Source: Rhodothermus bifroesti (GTDB taxonomy: Bacteria > Bacteroidota > Rhodothermia > Rhodothermales > Rhodothermaceae). From it: a DNA stretch of 64,000 bases. The number at the start of each line of letters is the position of its first letter. The stretch's first letter is position 1. Positions 53,994 to 63,017 of the stretch are shown one piece after another. The stretch lies in assembly GCF_017908595.1 (NCBI RefSeq), contig NZ_JAGKTL010000003.1, positions 124,001-188,000 on the forward strand, written 5' to 3'. The notes below the pieces were generated by a model, which saw only the letters and a list, made by a program, of their open reading frames with translations, did no database searches and was not told the origin of the DNA. The translations under genes were made by a program, and so were the position numbers.

Positions 53994-55796
53994 TTAGCGA
54001 ATACGTACCTCTGGCAGCATCCAAGCCAGTGGTTGACCATGGAAAAGTCGAAGTGTTTCGAAGGCAGTGCGGTAGGTCTCCGAAAGGCCAGGCGTGTTGG
54101 CAGTGCGCAGTTCGAGACGGGCGGCTTGGGCTTCCAGGTGCTCTAGGAGCTGTTCCGCAAATGTCTTGGGCCGAGGTAGCGTGCGCACGCGGTAGGTGCC
54201 GGGAGCCAGTCCAGCCTTTGTTGCAGCAATTTCGATGGCACGGTCTAGCCCTCCCAACACATCGACCAAGCCCACCTGATGCGCTGCTTCGCCCGTCCAG
54301 ACACGGCCGCCCCCCAGGGCATCTACCGAGTCGACCGGTAGGCCACGGGCCTCAGAGACTTTTTGTAAGAAAGTGCGATAGGTGGCTAGGATGGCTTGTT
54401 CAAGGCGTTGCAACTCATAAGGCTCGGGGGGCACTAGGCCAGAAAACATGTCGGCATAAGGACTGGTGCGCAGCAGGTCGAACGTAATCCCGATTTTGTT
54501 TTCCAATAGGCCCTGCGCGTTAAACAGGATACCGATCACTCCAATAGAGCCTGTGATCGTTAGCGGATCGGCTACAATGGAGTCTGCAGCGGTGCTAATC
54601 CAGTACCCTCCCGAAGCGGCCAACCCCCCCATAGAAACAATGACGGGTTTAACGGAGGCGGTTTGGCGGATGGCTTGCCACATGGCTTCGGAGGCTGCTG
54701 CTGAACCTCCTGGCGAATGAATGCGCAGTACAACAGCTTTGACGCGATTGTTTTCACGGGCTTCACGGAGGGCTTCAGCCAGCGTTTCGCTTCCTAAAAA
54801 CTGTCCGCCAAAAAGTGGATTAGGATCCGTGCGGCTTTTGCCCGGCACAATTGTCCCGACAGCATATACCACCGCAATTTCCCCCTCGTTGCCGGTAGCT
54901 AGTCCAGCTTCGCGGTCAGGTACGCGCAGGTATTGGGTTAGTGAAACCTGGCGAAGTCGGTCCTCATTTGGGTAGCCCAAGTGGGTTTTCAAGCTGGCTT
55001 GAATTTGCGCTGCATCGCGCAGCCCGTCGAGCAAACCAGCAGCTACTGCTTCTTCTGCTGTGAGCAAGAGCTGCTCGGTAGCTAAGCGGTTTAGGGTTTC
55101 GATGGGGAGCTTACGGGCTTGGGCGATCGAGGCTAGAAAATGCTGATTGTACGTGTCAAGCAGCGCCTGAAGCTGCAGGCGGTTTTCGTCTGATAACCGC
55201 TCGCGCACAAACGGCTCCCCAGCGCTTTTGAAAGCTCCTGCACGTACGACGTAGGCTTCAACATCCAGCTGATCTAGCAGCCGTTTGTAAAACTCGGCGG
55301 CTAGATACAATCCATTAAACTCAAAGAGCGACTCTGGTCCGGCAAATACGCTATCGGCCACGCTGGCGACAAAGTAATCCGCTTCATCCATGCCAAAGTC
55401 TTCACAGGATGCAATGAGCATTTTGCCGCTGGCCTTAACCTCTTGCAAAGCTTGTCGAATTTCTTCCAGCGTAGCCCAAGGAGCTTCTAGGTCACGAAGG
55501 CGCAACCAGATGGCCTCGATCCGATGATCAGCTGCTGCTTTGCGCAACGCGTGCGTCAGGTCGCGCAAGCCGTAGGCAGGTTCATCAAGCAATAGGCGGC
55601 TTAAGGGATCTCCAGAGACCACCTCAGGAAGATTGCCGCCAAGCTCCACCACGAGCACCGAGCCCGCGCGAACCGTCGGTGGACGTTCGGCCAGCGAAGC
55701 CAGACTAAACAGCAGCAAAAAGCCAAAAAGCAAAACTAGTCCTAAAGCGATCAGGGTACCCAAAATGCTGGCCAGAAGGGCAGAAAAAAAGCGCAT
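53994..55796 (-). CDS. sppA: Signal peptide peptidase SppA, 67-kDa type
   Basis: Predicted 600-residue membrane-bound serine protease that degrades cleaved signal peptides. One N-terminal transmembrane helix (LGTLIALGLVLLFGFLLLF) is followed by tandem S49 domains. The general-base Lys lies in RAGAFKSAGEPF in the first domain and the nucleophile Ser in IHSPGGSAAASEAMW in the second, as in Escherichia coli SppA. AASGGYWISTAAD and SITGSIGVIG are further conserved segments. The start was chosen at MRFFSALLASILG, which places the helix close to the N-terminus; the frame extends 20 codons upstream. Confidence 0.94.
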   Translation of the reverse strand: MRFFSALLASILGTLIALGLVLLFGFLLLFSLASLAERPPTVRAGSVLVVELGGNLPEVVSGDPLSRLLLDEPAYGLRDLTHALRKAAADHRIEAIWLRLRDLEAPWATLEEIRQALQEVKASGKMLIASCEDFGMDEADYFVASVADSVFAGPESLFEFNGLYLAAEFYKRLLDQLDVEAYVVRAGAFKSAGEPFVRERLSDENRLQLQALLDTYNQHFLASIAQARKLPIETLNRLATEQLLLTAEEAVAAGLLDGLRDAAQIQASLKTHLGYPNEDRLRQVSLTQYLRVPDREAGLATGNEGEIAVVYAVGTIVPGKSRTDPNPLFGGQFLGSETLAEALREARENNRVKAVVLRIHSPGGSAAASEAMWQAIRQTASVKPVIVSMGGLAASGGYWISTAADSIVADPLTITGSIGVIGILFNAQGLLENKIGITFDLLRTSPYADMFSGLVPPEPYELQRLEQAILATYRTFLQKVSEARGLPVDSVDALGGGRVWTGEAAHQVGLVDVLGGLDRAIEIAATKAGLAPGTYRVRTLPRPKTFAEQLLEHLEAQAARLELRTANTPGLSETYRTAFETLRLFHGQPLAWMLPEVRIR

Positions 55797-55996
55797 AGCT
55801 TTACGGTAAATGGTCCTAAAGAAAGCCGTTGTAGGTCTACGCACACGCCCTAGCAAGGTTACAAAGCCTAATGTCTGCGAAAGTAGACAGTGGCAAAGGC
55901 TTGCAAAGGGAAATTACGCTGAAATAACCACTTTTGCATTTTTGGCACTGGGCTTGTCGAAGTTTTAGAAAAGTAAACCTAAAAGTAGGTGGGATC

Positions 55997-56881
55997 ATGC
56001 GTTGGCTTTGGATAGGTATCGGCTGCCTTTGGCTGACATTCGGCGTATTGCCGGTCCAAGCTCAGCGGTCGTCAGAAGGCGTGCCGCGTGCACCTTCCAA
56101 GGAGCGGGTGCGTGAGGCAAAGCCCCCGCGCAAGGCGTCGCGTCTTCCAGCTGAAGCACCGCGTGTTGGAGCAAAATCTGACAATGTTCCGGGGCAGGTT
56201 TGGTCCCGGCCTTACCGTGCCGCTCCCGTTTGGGTAGTGGCACCACCGCCACCATCGCCCAAGTATGTGGTAGCTTTCCATTTCTGGAAGCATCCAGCGC
56301 ATCGTCACCGGCCTTTTCGGTATCGGCTGCGCCAGTGGTTGTATTGGGATGTGCGCGGTTGGGGACCAGTTCGGCCAGTGTGGCTTGAGGTTGAGGTAGT
56401 TTACCGCGCGCGCCTTCGGGCGGTTTATGCTGGATTTGTCGTGGTGGATTTGTGGGTTGAAACGGTGAGGTTTTATGATCGGGGGCGCTATTGGGGGCAT
56501 GTGATCATGTTTCCACCTGCGCTACAACATCTCGAAGCACGTTTTTATGCGGACGGGCGCATGGTGTTTGAACGCATGGTGTTTCTTGGAGAAGGGCTGG
56601 AAGCAGGGCTTTATCTTATGGCAGGTCGTGGGGCGCAATGGGAGATGCCGGAGTTTATCGGGCGTGTGGATCTTGCGCGTGCTCGCGTAGAGGCCCTACC
56701 TGGAAGCGATGGCTGGCCGCAAATGACCGGAGCTTGGGTACCTCTGTTGCCGACTGATGGCGCTTGGTATGCTGTAGAAGACCCCAGGTCCTTAGCGCCG
56801 CGTGAAGACGTACAGCGCTTTACCGTCGAAGGGCAGCCGGTACAATTGTCACGACGGCTGGTACTAGAGCGTTTGGAATAG
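55997..56881 (+). CDS. Secreted Trp/Arg/Tyr-rich protein of unknown function
   Basis: Predicted 294-residue exported protein with a clear signal peptide (MRWLWIGIGCLWLTFGVLPVQAQ) preceded by an AGGTGGG sequence. The region after it is basic and Pro-rich, then aromatic and basic (FHFWKHPAHRHRPFRYRLRQW). The C-terminal half has alternating strands such as YRARLRAVYAGFVVVDLWVE and FYADGRMVFERMVFLGEGLE. I do not recognise the family. It may be periplasmic or envelope-associated. It is divergent from sppA, 200 bases away, and immediately precedes hrcA. Confidence 0.75.
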   Translation: MRWLWIGIGCLWLTFGVLPVQAQRSSEGVPRAPSKERVREAKPPRKASRLPAEAPRVGAKSDNVPGQVWSRPYRAAPVWVVAPPPPSPKYVVAFHFWKHPAHRHRPFRYRLRQWLYWDVRGWGPVRPVWLEVEVVYRARLRAVYAGFVVVDLWVETVRFYDRGRYWGHVIMFPPALQHLEARFYADGRMVFERMVFLGEGLEAGLYLMAGRGAQWEMPEFIGRVDLARARVEALPGSDGWPQMTGAWVPLLPTDGAWYAVEDPRSLAPREDVQRFTVEGQPVQLSRRLVLERLE

Positions 56882-56885
56882 GCGA

Positions 56886-56909
56886 AACCGCATTTGCCGT
56901 TATGCGGTT
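56886..56909. promoter_or_regulatory. Inverted repeat ahead of hrcA
   Basis: An 8-base perfect inverted repeat, AACCGCAT and ATGCGGTT with an 8-base spacer, stands between the secreted-protein stop and the hrcA start. Its geometry is close to a CIRCE element, but the sequence is not the CIRCE consensus. A second small repeat (GATACA / TGTATC, 56911-56928) follows. It may be an operator or a weak terminator. Confidence 0.4.
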
Positions 56910-56954
56910 GGAGATACAGGCCTTTGTATCTTGGTCATGTGAGGATGGTAGGCA

Positions 56955-58070
56955 ATGCGCATGGTGCGGATAGGGCATGCGATGCGGCATCGGCAATTAT
57001 CTCGCCGACCGCTGGCAGATCCCGCTGCCCCGCTGAATGCGCGGGAGCGTGAGATCCTGCGGTTGGTTGTCGAGAGTTTTATTGATACGGCAGGTCCGGT
57101 GGGGTCGCGTTTTCTGGCCCGTCGGTATCCTATCGGTCTGAGCCCAGCCTCGATTCGCAACACCATGAGCGATTTAGAGGAAATGGGCTATTTGGACCAT
57201 CCTTACACTTCAGCCGGTCGCATTCCAACAGACTTGGGCTATCGAACGTTTGTCGATGCCTTAATGGAGGTGCCCAAGCTTACACCAGATGAATGCCGGC
57301 TGTTGGAGCGGAGGGTACGTCAAGTGAGCAACGACCCGGAGGAGCTGTGGCGGGAAAGCACGCGGCTTTTAGGGCAGCTTTCCCATCTGCTTGGCGTTGT
57401 GCTGACCCCCCGCCTGTCGACTGGGGTACTGGAACGGCTGGAGGTTGTACCACTTTCGTCGACCCGCGCCATGTTTGTGCTCAGCGTGCGCGGCGGCTTG
57501 GTGCGTACAATTCTTGCAGAGCTGCCCTCGGAGCTGAGCCGGCGTGACCTAGAACTGGTAGTCGCATTGCTGAATGAGCGCCTGGCTGGTCTGACCTTGG
57601 CTACCGTTCGTAATACCTGTGCCCAACGTTTGCAGGATGTAGAAGACCGAACCGGGCTAGTGCAGCTCATGATCGGCGAGGCTCCGACCCTGTTTGCTGA
57701 GCCGAGCGAAGGGCGCTTGCGTTTTGGCGGGACCCAGTATATCATGGGGCAACCGGAGTTTCGGCATGCGGAAGAGCTTCGCACCTTGTTCCTATTGTTA
57801 GAGGATGAAGAGGCGCTGGTTCAACTGCTGGAAGGTCCCGAGCTTTCGGAAAATGTTGAAATCGGTCGCGCGCAGGTTTCCATTGGCCGCGAGAACCCAG
57901 ACGAAAAGGTAGAAAAGTTTTCGATCGTTACCGCCCGCTATCGCTTAGGCGATGCGGTGGGAACTATTGGCGTTATCGGGCCTACGCGCATGGACTACCG
58001 GCGCGTGATGGCGCTGGTGCAGGAAATGGCCACGCTGCTCAGCCGACCTGCAGACGAGGTGGTCAACTAA
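56955..58070 (+). CDS. hrcA: Heat-inducible transcription repressor HrcA
   Basis: Predicted 371-residue repressor of chaperone genes. The N-terminal winged helix includes NAREREILRLVVESFIDTAGPVGSRFLARR and SPASIRNTMSDLEEMGYL. The core ends with the GAF-like domain and the conserved late YRLGDAVGTIGVIGPTRMDYRRVM. HrcA folds with help from GroEL and usually binds CIRCE sites. Here it heads hrcA-grpE-dnaJ; groEL and dnaK are not in the window. A second Met nine codons in is an alternative start. Confidence 0.95.
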   Translation: MRMVRIGHAMRHRQLSRRPLADPAAPLNAREREILRLVVESFIDTAGPVGSRFLARRYPIGLSPASIRNTMSDLEEMGYLDHPYTSAGRIPTDLGYRTFVDALMEVPKLTPDECRLLERRVRQVSNDPEELWRESTRLLGQLSHLLGVVLTPRLSTGVLERLEVVPLSSTRAMFVLSVRGGLVRTILAELPSELSRRDLELVVALLNERLAGLTLATVRNTCAQRLQDVEDRTGLVQLMIGEAPTLFAEPSEGRLRFGGTQYIMGQPEFRHAEELRTLFLLLEDEEALVQLLEGPELSENVEIGRAQVSIGRENPDEKVEKFSIVTARYRLGDAVGTIGVIGPTRMDYRRVMALVQEMATLLSRPADEVVN

Positions 58071-58092
58071 TCCTGCAAAAAAACATTACGCT

Positions 58093-58704
58093 ATGGAGCC
58101 CAAAGACGTGCAATCGCCGCAGACGCATACGGAACCTCCCTTAGAAAGTCAACTTTCAGATACAACTGCACCGGGGAATCTAAGCGAGGAGACCAGTGCC
58201 TTAACGGCGCGTATTCAACAATTAGAGGCAGAGCTTGCCCAGCTACAGGACAAGTTTCTGCGCACGGCAGCCGAATTACAGAACTATCGCCGGCGCGTTG
58301 AGCAAGAAAAACAACAGTTGTTGGAACTGGGCAAAGCTGCTGCATTGCGACCACTGCTAGATGTGCTCGACGACTTGGAACGCTCGTTAGCAGCTGCACA
58401 GCAAACCGAAGGTCAAGATGTCGAGACGGTTTTGCGGCAGCTTCGCGAGGGCGTTTCCCTGGTCTATCGCAAGTTTCTGGATGAACTGGCCCGTTTAGGG
58501 GTGCAGCCCATTGAGGCCACAGGCAAGCCGTTTGATCCTATCCTACACGAAGCGTTGCTGCAGCAGCCTGCCCCTGAAGGGGCGGTGCCAGGAACCGTGC
58601 TTGAGGAAATTCAAAAAGGGTATCTTCTAGGTGAGCGCGTGCTGCGCCACAGCCGTGTGGTGGTGGCTGCGCCGCCGGATGGGAAAGAGCAGCCCGTAAG
58701 CTAA
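58093..58704 (+). CDS. grpE: Nucleotide exchange factor GrpE
   Basis: Predicted 203-residue cochaperone that releases ADP from DnaK. A polar N-terminus of about 45 residues precedes a long coiled coil (ARIQQLEAELAQLQDKFLRTAAELQNYRRR, split by normal sequence) and a C-terminal beta domain with the signature FDPILHEALLQ and later VLEEIQKGYLLGERVLRHSRVVVA. It lies 22 bases after hrcA and nine before dnaJ, so the three are one operon. Confidence 0.96.
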   Translation: MEPKDVQSPQTHTEPPLESQLSDTTAPGNLSEETSALTARIQQLEAELAQLQDKFLRTAAELQNYRRRVEQEKQQLLELGKAAALRPLLDVLDDLERSLAAAQQTEGQDVETVLRQLREGVSLVYRKFLDELARLGVQPIEATGKPFDPILHEALLQQPAPEGAVPGTVLEEIQKGYLLGERVLRHSRVVVAAPPDGKEQPVS

Positions 58705-58713
58705 AGGGCCTTT

Positions 58714-59871
58714 ATGCGCGATTACTACGAAGTGCTTGGGGTGGACCGCAGTGCCTCACTGGAAGAAATCAAACGGGCTTACCGCAAGCTGGCGCTGCAA
58801 TACCACCCCGACCGCAACCCCAACAATAAAGAAGCTGAAGCGCGTTTTAAAGAAATTGCAGAAGCCTACGCGGTGCTTTCCGATCCGGAGAAACGGCGGC
58901 GTTATGACCGGTATGGTCACGCCGGTCTGCGGGAAGGTGGCACTGCGTCGGGGGCGTCTCCTTTTGAGGATCTGAACGATATTTTTAGTGCCTTTCACGA
59001 TATTTTTGGCGCCTCGGGTGCTGTCTTTGAAGAGGTCTTTACCGGGCAGCGGCGCGCACGAAGGCGTGAAAGCGGGCGGGCTGGGGGCGATGTGCACGTT
59101 AAGGTGGCTCTAACGCTCGAAGAAATCGCCGAAGGCACTGAAAAAGAAATTCCTGTGCGCAAGTACGTCGCCTGCCAAGCCTGTGGTGGAAGCGGCGCTG
59201 AAGGGGGCGTTGCAGGGTACACCACGTGCCCTACGTGCCACGGCACTGGTGAACTGCGTCAGGTTTCGCGCTCCATCTTTGGTCAGTTTATCAACATCCA
59301 AACCTGCCCGCACTGCCGAGGCGAGGGACGGGTGCTGCGCAACCGCTGTGCGGCTTGTGGCGGCAGCGGCCGCCAGATGGCTGAGGTGACGGTGCGCGTA
59401 ACCATCCCGCCAGGAGCCGTAGCAGGGCATTACCTTACGCTTCAGGGAGCCGGGCATGCAGGGATCAACGGTGGGCCAGCGGGCGACCTGATTGTAGAAA
59501 TCGAGGAGCTTCCTCACGAGCACTTTGTACGGGAGGGGCTGGACATCTACTACGATCTGTTCCTCTCTTTCCCTGATGCTGCTTTAGGCACCGAAGTGGA
59601 AGTGCCTACGCTGCGCGGACGGGCGCGGTTGCAAATTGAGCCCGGCATTCAGTCCGGGAAGATTCTCCGCATGCGGGGGCGCGGCTTGCCAGAGCTTAAT
59701 AGCTCACGCCGGGGGGACCAACTGGTGCGTGTGCACGTGTGGACGCCCACAGAACTCACCGAAAACGAACGCCGAATTTTGGAGCAACTGCGGCATTCGC
59801 CTTCCTTCCAGCCCCGTTTGGAAGGCGAACGCAAATCGTTCTTTAGTCGGGTTAAAGACGCCTTTCGCTAA
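58714..59871 (+). CDS. dnaJ: Chaperone protein DnaJ
   Basis: Predicted 385-residue Hsp40 that delivers clients to DnaK. The J domain has [22 protein letters not shown] and the HPD motif in [10 protein letters not shown] Gly/Phe region with [14 protein letters not shown] is followed by four CxxCxGxG repeats ([32 protein letters not shown]) that bind two zinc ions. C-terminal substrate-binding domains follow. This is a full type I DnaJ, last in hrcA-grpE-dnaJ. Confidence 0.97.
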   Translation: MRDYYEVLGVDRSASLEEIKRAYRKLALQYHPDRNPNNKEAEARFKEIAEAYAVLSDPEKRRRYDRYGHAGLREGGTASGASPFEDLNDIFSAFHDIFGASGAVFEEVFTGQRRARRRESGRAGGDVHVKVALTLEEIAEGTEKEIPVRKYVACQACGGSGAEGGVAGYTTCPTCHGTGELRQVSRSIFGQFINIQTCPHCRGEGRVLRNRCAACGGSGRQMAEVTVRVTIPPGAVAGHYLTLQGAGHAGINGGPAGDLIVEIEELPHEHFVREGLDIYYDLFLSFPDAALGTEVEVPTLRGRARLQIEPGIQSGKILRMRGRGLPELNSSRRGDQLVRVHVWTPTELTENERRILEQLRHSPSFQPRLEGERKSFFSRVKDAFR

Positions 59872-59885
59872 AAACGAAAGGCTAG

Positions 59886-60440
59886 ATGCCTTCAAGGGAG
59901 CTTATGGCAAGCCTATCGCGTGGCGAAGCGTTCCGGCAAGTGATGCGACGCGTCCCGTCGCCCGTTACCGTAGTGACGGCGGCAACGGCTGAAGAAATGC
60001 GCGGCATTACCATCGGATCCTTTACCAGCGTATCGCTGAATCCCCCACTGATTTCCTTTAACGTCAGCCATCGGGCACGCATGCATGCAGTGCTGCTTAA
60101 GGCTGAGCGATTTGCCGTACATCTGCTGCGTGCCGAACAGGTCTACCTCAGCCAACGCTTTGCTGAACCTGGCCTAAGCGGTGCTGAGCAGTTTGCTGGA
60201 CTAGCATACCGGGTGGAGGGCCACGGTATGCCCATTCTGGAAGGCGTGCTGGCCGTACTCTACTGCCGCCCTTATAGCAGGCTAGAGGCCGGCGACCACA
60301 CAATCTTTGTAGGCGAGGTCTACGATCTGGAAGCCCACGAAGATGGCCTGCCCGTGCTGTATTACAACCGTGCGTACCGCGTTGTGGGTGAAACACTGGC
60401 TCCAGGTCCGGCCATCGATCACGAAACCCCAGCACCGTAG
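59886..60440 (+). CDS. Flavin reductase domain protein
   Basis: Predicted 184-residue FMN-binding split-barrel protein of the flavin reductase (RutF/HpaC) family. FRQVMRRVPSPVTVVTA, then GITIGSFTSVSLNPPLISFNV and the late DHTIFVGEVYDLEA match the fold. Such enzymes supply reduced flavin to two-component monooxygenases. A halogenase-like flavoenzyme exists at the other end of the window, but no link is shown. It starts 14 bases after dnaJ behind AAAGG and may be read through from that operon. Its end overlaps the convergent TIGR02757 gene by 22 bases. Confidence 0.88.
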   Translation: MPSRELMASLSRGEAFRQVMRRVPSPVTVVTAATAEEMRGITIGSFTSVSLNPPLISFNVSHRARMHAVLLKAERFAVHLLRAEQVYLSQRFAEPGLSGAEQFAGLAYRVEGHGMPILEGVLAVLYCRPYSRLEAGDHTIFVGEVYDLEAHEDGLPVLYYNRAYRVVGETLAPGPAIDHETPAP

Positions 60441-61183
60441 AGCGCAGCTCCAAAAAGGGCGAAATCGTAACGCGCCGGATCTTCAGCGCAGAGTTTCCGG
60501 CAGTTTTCTGTAAGCTCCTGAACAGCCCGCCAATCGTTTTGCGGTCGCGTCAACAACCCCCAAGCCCGTGCCTGGCGACCTACGTGCACATCTAAGGGCA
60601 GTACCAGCTGGCGAGGGGAAACCGTTTCCCAAAGCCCAAGATCTACCGGACCTGGGCGCACCATCCAGCGAAAATACAGCGCCAGTCGTTTACAGGCACT
60701 GCCGCTGGAAGGACGTGGCAGGTGCTTGCGCAGACGCGCCGGTGTTCCAGGCAGCGCGCATAAAGCTTGGCTTAACGCCTCGAGGGCTGGCGCGATATCG
60801 GGGGCTTCAGACGGCAGGTGCTGCGCGACAAAAGCAGCTACCGATCCATACCGACGCAGCAAGGCTTGTAGGTTAAGCGTGAGCCATAGCGCATCAACGG
60901 GCTGAAACGTGCGATGGCAAAACGCGGCAAGCCGATGACCATCGCGCTCTGGATCGAATCGACGGACAAAATGGTAAGGCTGGTAGTCCATGCAAGCGCA
61001 CAGCACTTCGAGCTTACGCAAGATGAGCGTGCGGCGCCCCCAGGCAAGCAGGGCGGCATAGAGGCCGATCACTTCCTGATCGCCCGGATCGTCAAAGGCA
61101 TGCACCACCGCAATAGGATCCTGGGCGATAAAGGCAGGTTGCTCGTAGCGAGCCACCAAAGCCTCTAAAAACAAAGCATCCAT
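60419..61183 (-). CDS. TIGR02757 family protein (DUF2400)
   Basis: Predicted 254-residue protein of a family common in Bacteroidota and some other phyla without an established function. Recognised segments are FDDPGDQEVIGLYAALLAWGRR near the N-terminus, LNLQALLRRYGSV, and LRKHLPRPSSGSACKRLALYFRWMVR followed by LVLPLDVHVGRQARAWGL (each part of longer stretches). The helical pattern recalls DNA glycosylase-like folds (helix-hairpin regions), which is inference only. The Met at MDALFLEAL was chosen; seven codons upstream another exists. It precedes the threonine-dehydratase-like gene's stop by five bases on the same strand. Confidence 0.85.
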   Translation of the reverse strand: MDALFLEALVARYEQPAFIAQDPIAVVHAFDDPGDQEVIGLYAALLAWGRRTLILRKLEVLCACMDYQPYHFVRRFDPERDGHRLAAFCHRTFQPVDALWLTLNLQALLRRYGSVAAFVAQHLPSEAPDIAPALEALSQALCALPGTPARLRKHLPRPSSGSACKRLALYFRWMVRPGPVDLGLWETVSPRQLVLPLDVHVGRQARAWGLLTRPQNDWRAVQELTENCRKLCAEDPARYDFALFGAALYGAGVS

Positions 61184-61188
61184 GCATT

Positions 61189-62166
61189 TTACCTCTGAGA
61201 ACAAGGCGGCCCTTGGGCAAACCAGCTTAGCGCCTGGCGCAGCTCTACGTTGCCCCCGCTGATAATTACCCCAACGCGCTGGTTGGCGACCGCTACCTTA
61301 CCTTCCCATAAGGCTGCCAACGCCAAGGCGCCAGTAGGTTCGACAACAAGCTTTAGCCGTTCCCATAAAAAATACATGGACTGCAGAATGGCTTCCTCAG
61401 AAACCGTAACCATGTCGTCTACATAACGCCGAATGATCGGGAAGGTGATTTGACCTAAAGAAGGGGTCCGAGCCCCATCAGCGATGGTGTCGGGATTGTG
61501 CACCTGATGCAGACGGCCTGTTTGAAACGAGCGGGTTGCATCGTCGGCGCGTTCAGGTTCTACACCAATCAGTCGGCACTGGGGCGCTAAAGCCCGCACA
61601 CTCAAGGCCGATCCGGCGAGCAAACCCCCTCCCCCACAAGGCACCAAGAGCACGTCTAAAGAGCCCACCTCTTCGAGGAATTCTTTGGCCACGGTTCCCT
61701 GTCCAGCTACAACGTGGGGGTGATCGTAGGGAGGAATCAGCGTTAGGCCCCGAGCTTGGGCAATCTGGTGCCCTAATGCTTCGCGTGAGGTTTGCGCCGG
61801 GTCATAGTGGATGATTTCGGCACCGTAGCTGGCCGCAGCAGCCTGTTTAACAGCGGGGGCCGTGGTGGGCATAACGACCGTGACCGCAACCCCTAGCAAC
61901 TGTCCAGCTAACGCTAAGGCTTGGGCATGATTCCCTGAAGAGTAGGTGAGCACGCCACGGGCACGGTCGGTTTCCGGGAGCGAAGCCAGGGCATAATAGG
62001 CCCCGCGAAATTTGAAGGATCCGGTGCGTTGAAAGTTTTCGCACTTGAGCAGCACGTAAGCCCCGCATAGCTTATCCAGCGTGCGTCCATGCATGACCGG
62101 CGTGCGGTGCGCTACGCCGTCCAACTGCCGGGCTGCCGCGAGCACAAACTTATAGGAAGGAATCAT
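61189..62166 (-). CDS. PLP-dependent threonine/serine dehydratase-like enzyme
   Basis: Predicted 325-residue fold-type II PLP enzyme. The cofactor lysine is in GSFKFRGAYYAL, with SSGNHAQALA and the Gly-rich phosphate cup PCGGGGLLAG. The length lacks the C-terminal regulatory domain of biosynthetic IlvA, so this is the catabolic threonine dehydratase / serine racemase group. Products would be 2-oxobutanoate or pyruvate plus ammonia, or racemised serine; sequence alone does not decide. It is co-directional with the TIGR02757 gene and divergent from the outer-membrane protein gene. Confidence 0.9.
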   Translation of the reverse strand: MIPSYKFVLAAARQLDGVAHRTPVMHGRTLDKLCGAYVLLKCENFQRTGSFKFRGAYYALASLPETDRARGVLTYSSGNHAQALALAGQLLGVAVTVVMPTTAPAVKQAAAASYGAEIIHYDPAQTSREALGHQIAQARGLTLIPPYDHPHVVAGQGTVAKEFLEEVGSLDVLLVPCGGGGLLAGSALSVRALAPQCRLIGVEPERADDATRSFQTGRLHQVHNPDTIADGARTPSLGQITFPIIRRYVDDMVTVSEEAILQSMYFLWERLKLVVEPTGALALAALWEGKVAVANQRVGVIISGGNVELRQALSWFAQGPPCSQR

Positions 62167-62276
62167 GAATATTTAATACATAAGGCTTTTTTGATTAAAA
62201 AATATGTTGATTTACAAAATTCTATTTAATAATATAGGAAGAAGTCAAAATAATCAAAATTAAATTAGGTATCCCT
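62167..62276. promoter_or_regulatory. AT-rich divergent promoter region
   Basis: This 110-base stretch is far richer in A and T than anything else in the window and lies between divergent starts. TTGATT with TAATAAT about 17 bases further toward the outer-membrane gene is a candidate -35/-10 pair. No hairpin is evident. Confidence 0.45.
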
Positions 62277-62966
62277 ATGAGACCTCTAATTTGCCTACTC
62301 CTGCTCGGTAGTTTGCTGCACGTACACGCAGCGCAGGCCCAAGAGATTCACTTAGGAGCTGATGTAGTGAGCCGCTACGTTTGGCGTGGACTGGATTTTG
62401 GGGAGTCGATGAGCGTACAACCGGGATTACGGCTCACCACAGGTCCACTAACAATTGGCACCTGGGCTTCCTATGCCATCGCTACTCCAGGAGCTTATGC
62501 CAATGAGCACGACCTGTACCTTAGCCTCAATTTTGGCGCTTTAACGATAGGCGTGACCGATTATCACTTCCCAACTCCAGAGGGGCGGAAGTTCTTTAAC
62601 TTTGATAACAACGGAAGAGGTGCACATTATTTGGAGCCTTTTGTGCAACTCTCTGGACCAGCGCAGGCGCCGTTCACGCTCTTTGCAGGGCTTTTTGCCT
62701 ACAATGACCCTGATTATTCGGTCTACCTGGAAGCCCAATATCCCTTTGCTGTCAATGGGGTCCAGCTGACAGCAAAGGTAGCAGCTGTAGGGGGCAGGAG
62801 CAGCTTTTATAATACCGGCAGTGCGGCGTTGGTAACATTAGGGCTTTCGGCTTCCCGAACGATCCCTATTACCGAGCAGTTTGGACTTCCCGTTTTTGTA
62901 AGCTATATCCTCAACCCCAATCCCCGTGTTGAGCGGTCTTATCTGGTTTTTGGCCTTACATTGTAA
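62277..62966 (+). CDS. TorF-like putative porin or outer-membrane beta-barrel protein
   Basis: Predicted 229-residue exported protein. A signal peptide (MRPLICLLLLGSLLHVHAAQAQ) is followed by amphipathic strands. The opening SRYVWRGLDFGESMSVQPGL resembles the TorF/TIGR02001 family of putative porins, and the chain ends in the barrel-like YLVFGLTL. The function is unknown. The gene has a well-formed terminator. It could also belong to another small barrel family with the same SRYVWRG start. Confidence 0.8.
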   Translation: MRPLICLLLLGSLLHVHAAQAQEIHLGADVVSRYVWRGLDFGESMSVQPGLRLTTGPLTIGTWASYAIATPGAYANEHDLYLSLNFGALTIGVTDYHFPTPEGRKFFNFDNNGRGAHYLEPFVQLSGPAQAPFTLFAGLFAYNDPDYSVYLEAQYPFAVNGVQLTAKVAAVGGRSSFYNTGSAALVTLGLSASRTIPITEQFGLPVFVSYILNPNPRVERSYLVFGLTL

Positions 62967-62972
62967 GCAAAC

Positions 62973-63017
62973 GCGGGTGCTCTGGTGCTTGAGGTATACC
63001 AGGGCGCCCGCGCTTTT
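62973..63017 (+). terminator. Terminator after the outer-membrane protein gene
   Basis: Two 14-base arms starting GCGGGTGC and ending GCGCCCGC pair with two G-U wobbles around an 11-base loop and run into TTTT. It touches the stop of the convergent DUF4342 gene and may serve both. Confidence 0.75.

Noticed and set aside
56882-56954. CIRCE operator ahead of hrcA
   Set aside because: No TTAGCACTC or GAGTGCTAA half-site is found; the inverted repeat present has a different sequence.
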